A stretch of DNA of 64,000 nucleotides, taken from contig NZ_JAFEVR010000008.1 of the NCBI RefSeq assembly GCF_017352375.1, positions 402,992 to 466,991 on the forward strand, in the 5' to 3' direction. Positions 63,693-64,000 of the stretch are shown in pieces. The number at the start of each line of letters is the position of its first letter. Within the stretch, counting starts at the first letter, position 1. The stretch is from Mycolicibacterium sp. S2-37. GTDB lineage: Bacteria; Actinomycetota; Actinomycetes; Mycobacteriales; Mycobacteriaceae. The translations under genes were made by a program, and so were the position numbers. The notes beneath the pieces were generated by a model. It saw only the letters and a list, made by a program, of their open reading frames with translations, had not been told where the DNA came from and ran no database searches.

Positions 63693-64000
<308 letters not shown>

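Overview
The window is chromosomal DNA of high G+C from a mycobacterium, most likely a rapidly growing environmental species (Mycolicibacterium type). The gene order matches M. tuberculosis Rv0458 to Rv0535, read in reverse, and the content includes mshA, hbhA, senX3-regX3, ramB-icl, an lprQ-type L,D-transpeptidase, LmeA and the short ribosomal protein bS22. PE/PPE genes, MIRU repeats and insertion sequences are absent. All organism statements come from remembered synteny and protein likeness, not from a search.

Layout. 1-1670: methylthioadenosine phosphorylase and menA, divergent around a palindrome. 1674-4667: a segment unlike M. tuberculosis, with a Clp N-domain protein (frameshifted as given) and a small HTH protein behind twin palindromic operators, two convergent response regulators and a class V aminotransferase. 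4664-12175: hemL, a phosphatase, the cytochrome c biogenesis set (TlpA-like thioredoxin, CcdA, ResB, CcsA) and a MinD-like ATPase in one chain of overlapping genes. 12227-15366: accessory genes, including a TetR/MpaB-type pair and a streptomycin 3''-phosphotransferase homologue. 14620-21943: hemA-hemC-hemD-hemB followed by four small membrane proteins and the phosphotransferase. 22040-32702: serB1-like, HadA-like, acyltransferase, galE-like, bS22, an excisionase-like HTH, proC, thioesterase, isomerase-like and ppx genes. 32811-34403: a DUF222-HNH (13E12-type) gene. 34417-40441: regX3-senX3, gpm1, YbjN-like, mshA and a ROK regulator. 40637-49172: SDR, L,D-transpeptidase, murB, tandem DUF2505 genes, methyltransferase, amidohydrolase, LmeA, deoC and two small envelope proteins. 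49210-52549: hbhA, its XRE regulator, a DUF445 membrane protein and madR. 52554-56701: ppk2, a DUF559 gene, fadB2 and icl, punctuated by three copies of a 48-bp inverted-repeat element. 56975-64000: acyl-ACP thioesterase-like gene, ramB, AhpD-like, a frameshifted CxxC protein, lpd, membrane proteins, DUF779 and a partial aldehyde dehydrogenase.

No gap between genes exceeds 300 bp. No tRNA, rRNA, CRISPR array, phage or complete mobile element was seen. About twenty genes at the head of transcription units have a TANNNT box 6-9 nt before an ATG or GTG, the pattern of leaderless mycobacterial transcripts, and this was used to choose several starts. The window is mostly core genome. The items most worth a second look are the HTH/Clp-N pair with its operators, the 48-bp repeat family around the DUF559 gene, two apparent frameshifts, the chromosomal phosphotransferase in the heme operon, and several uncatalogued palindromes.
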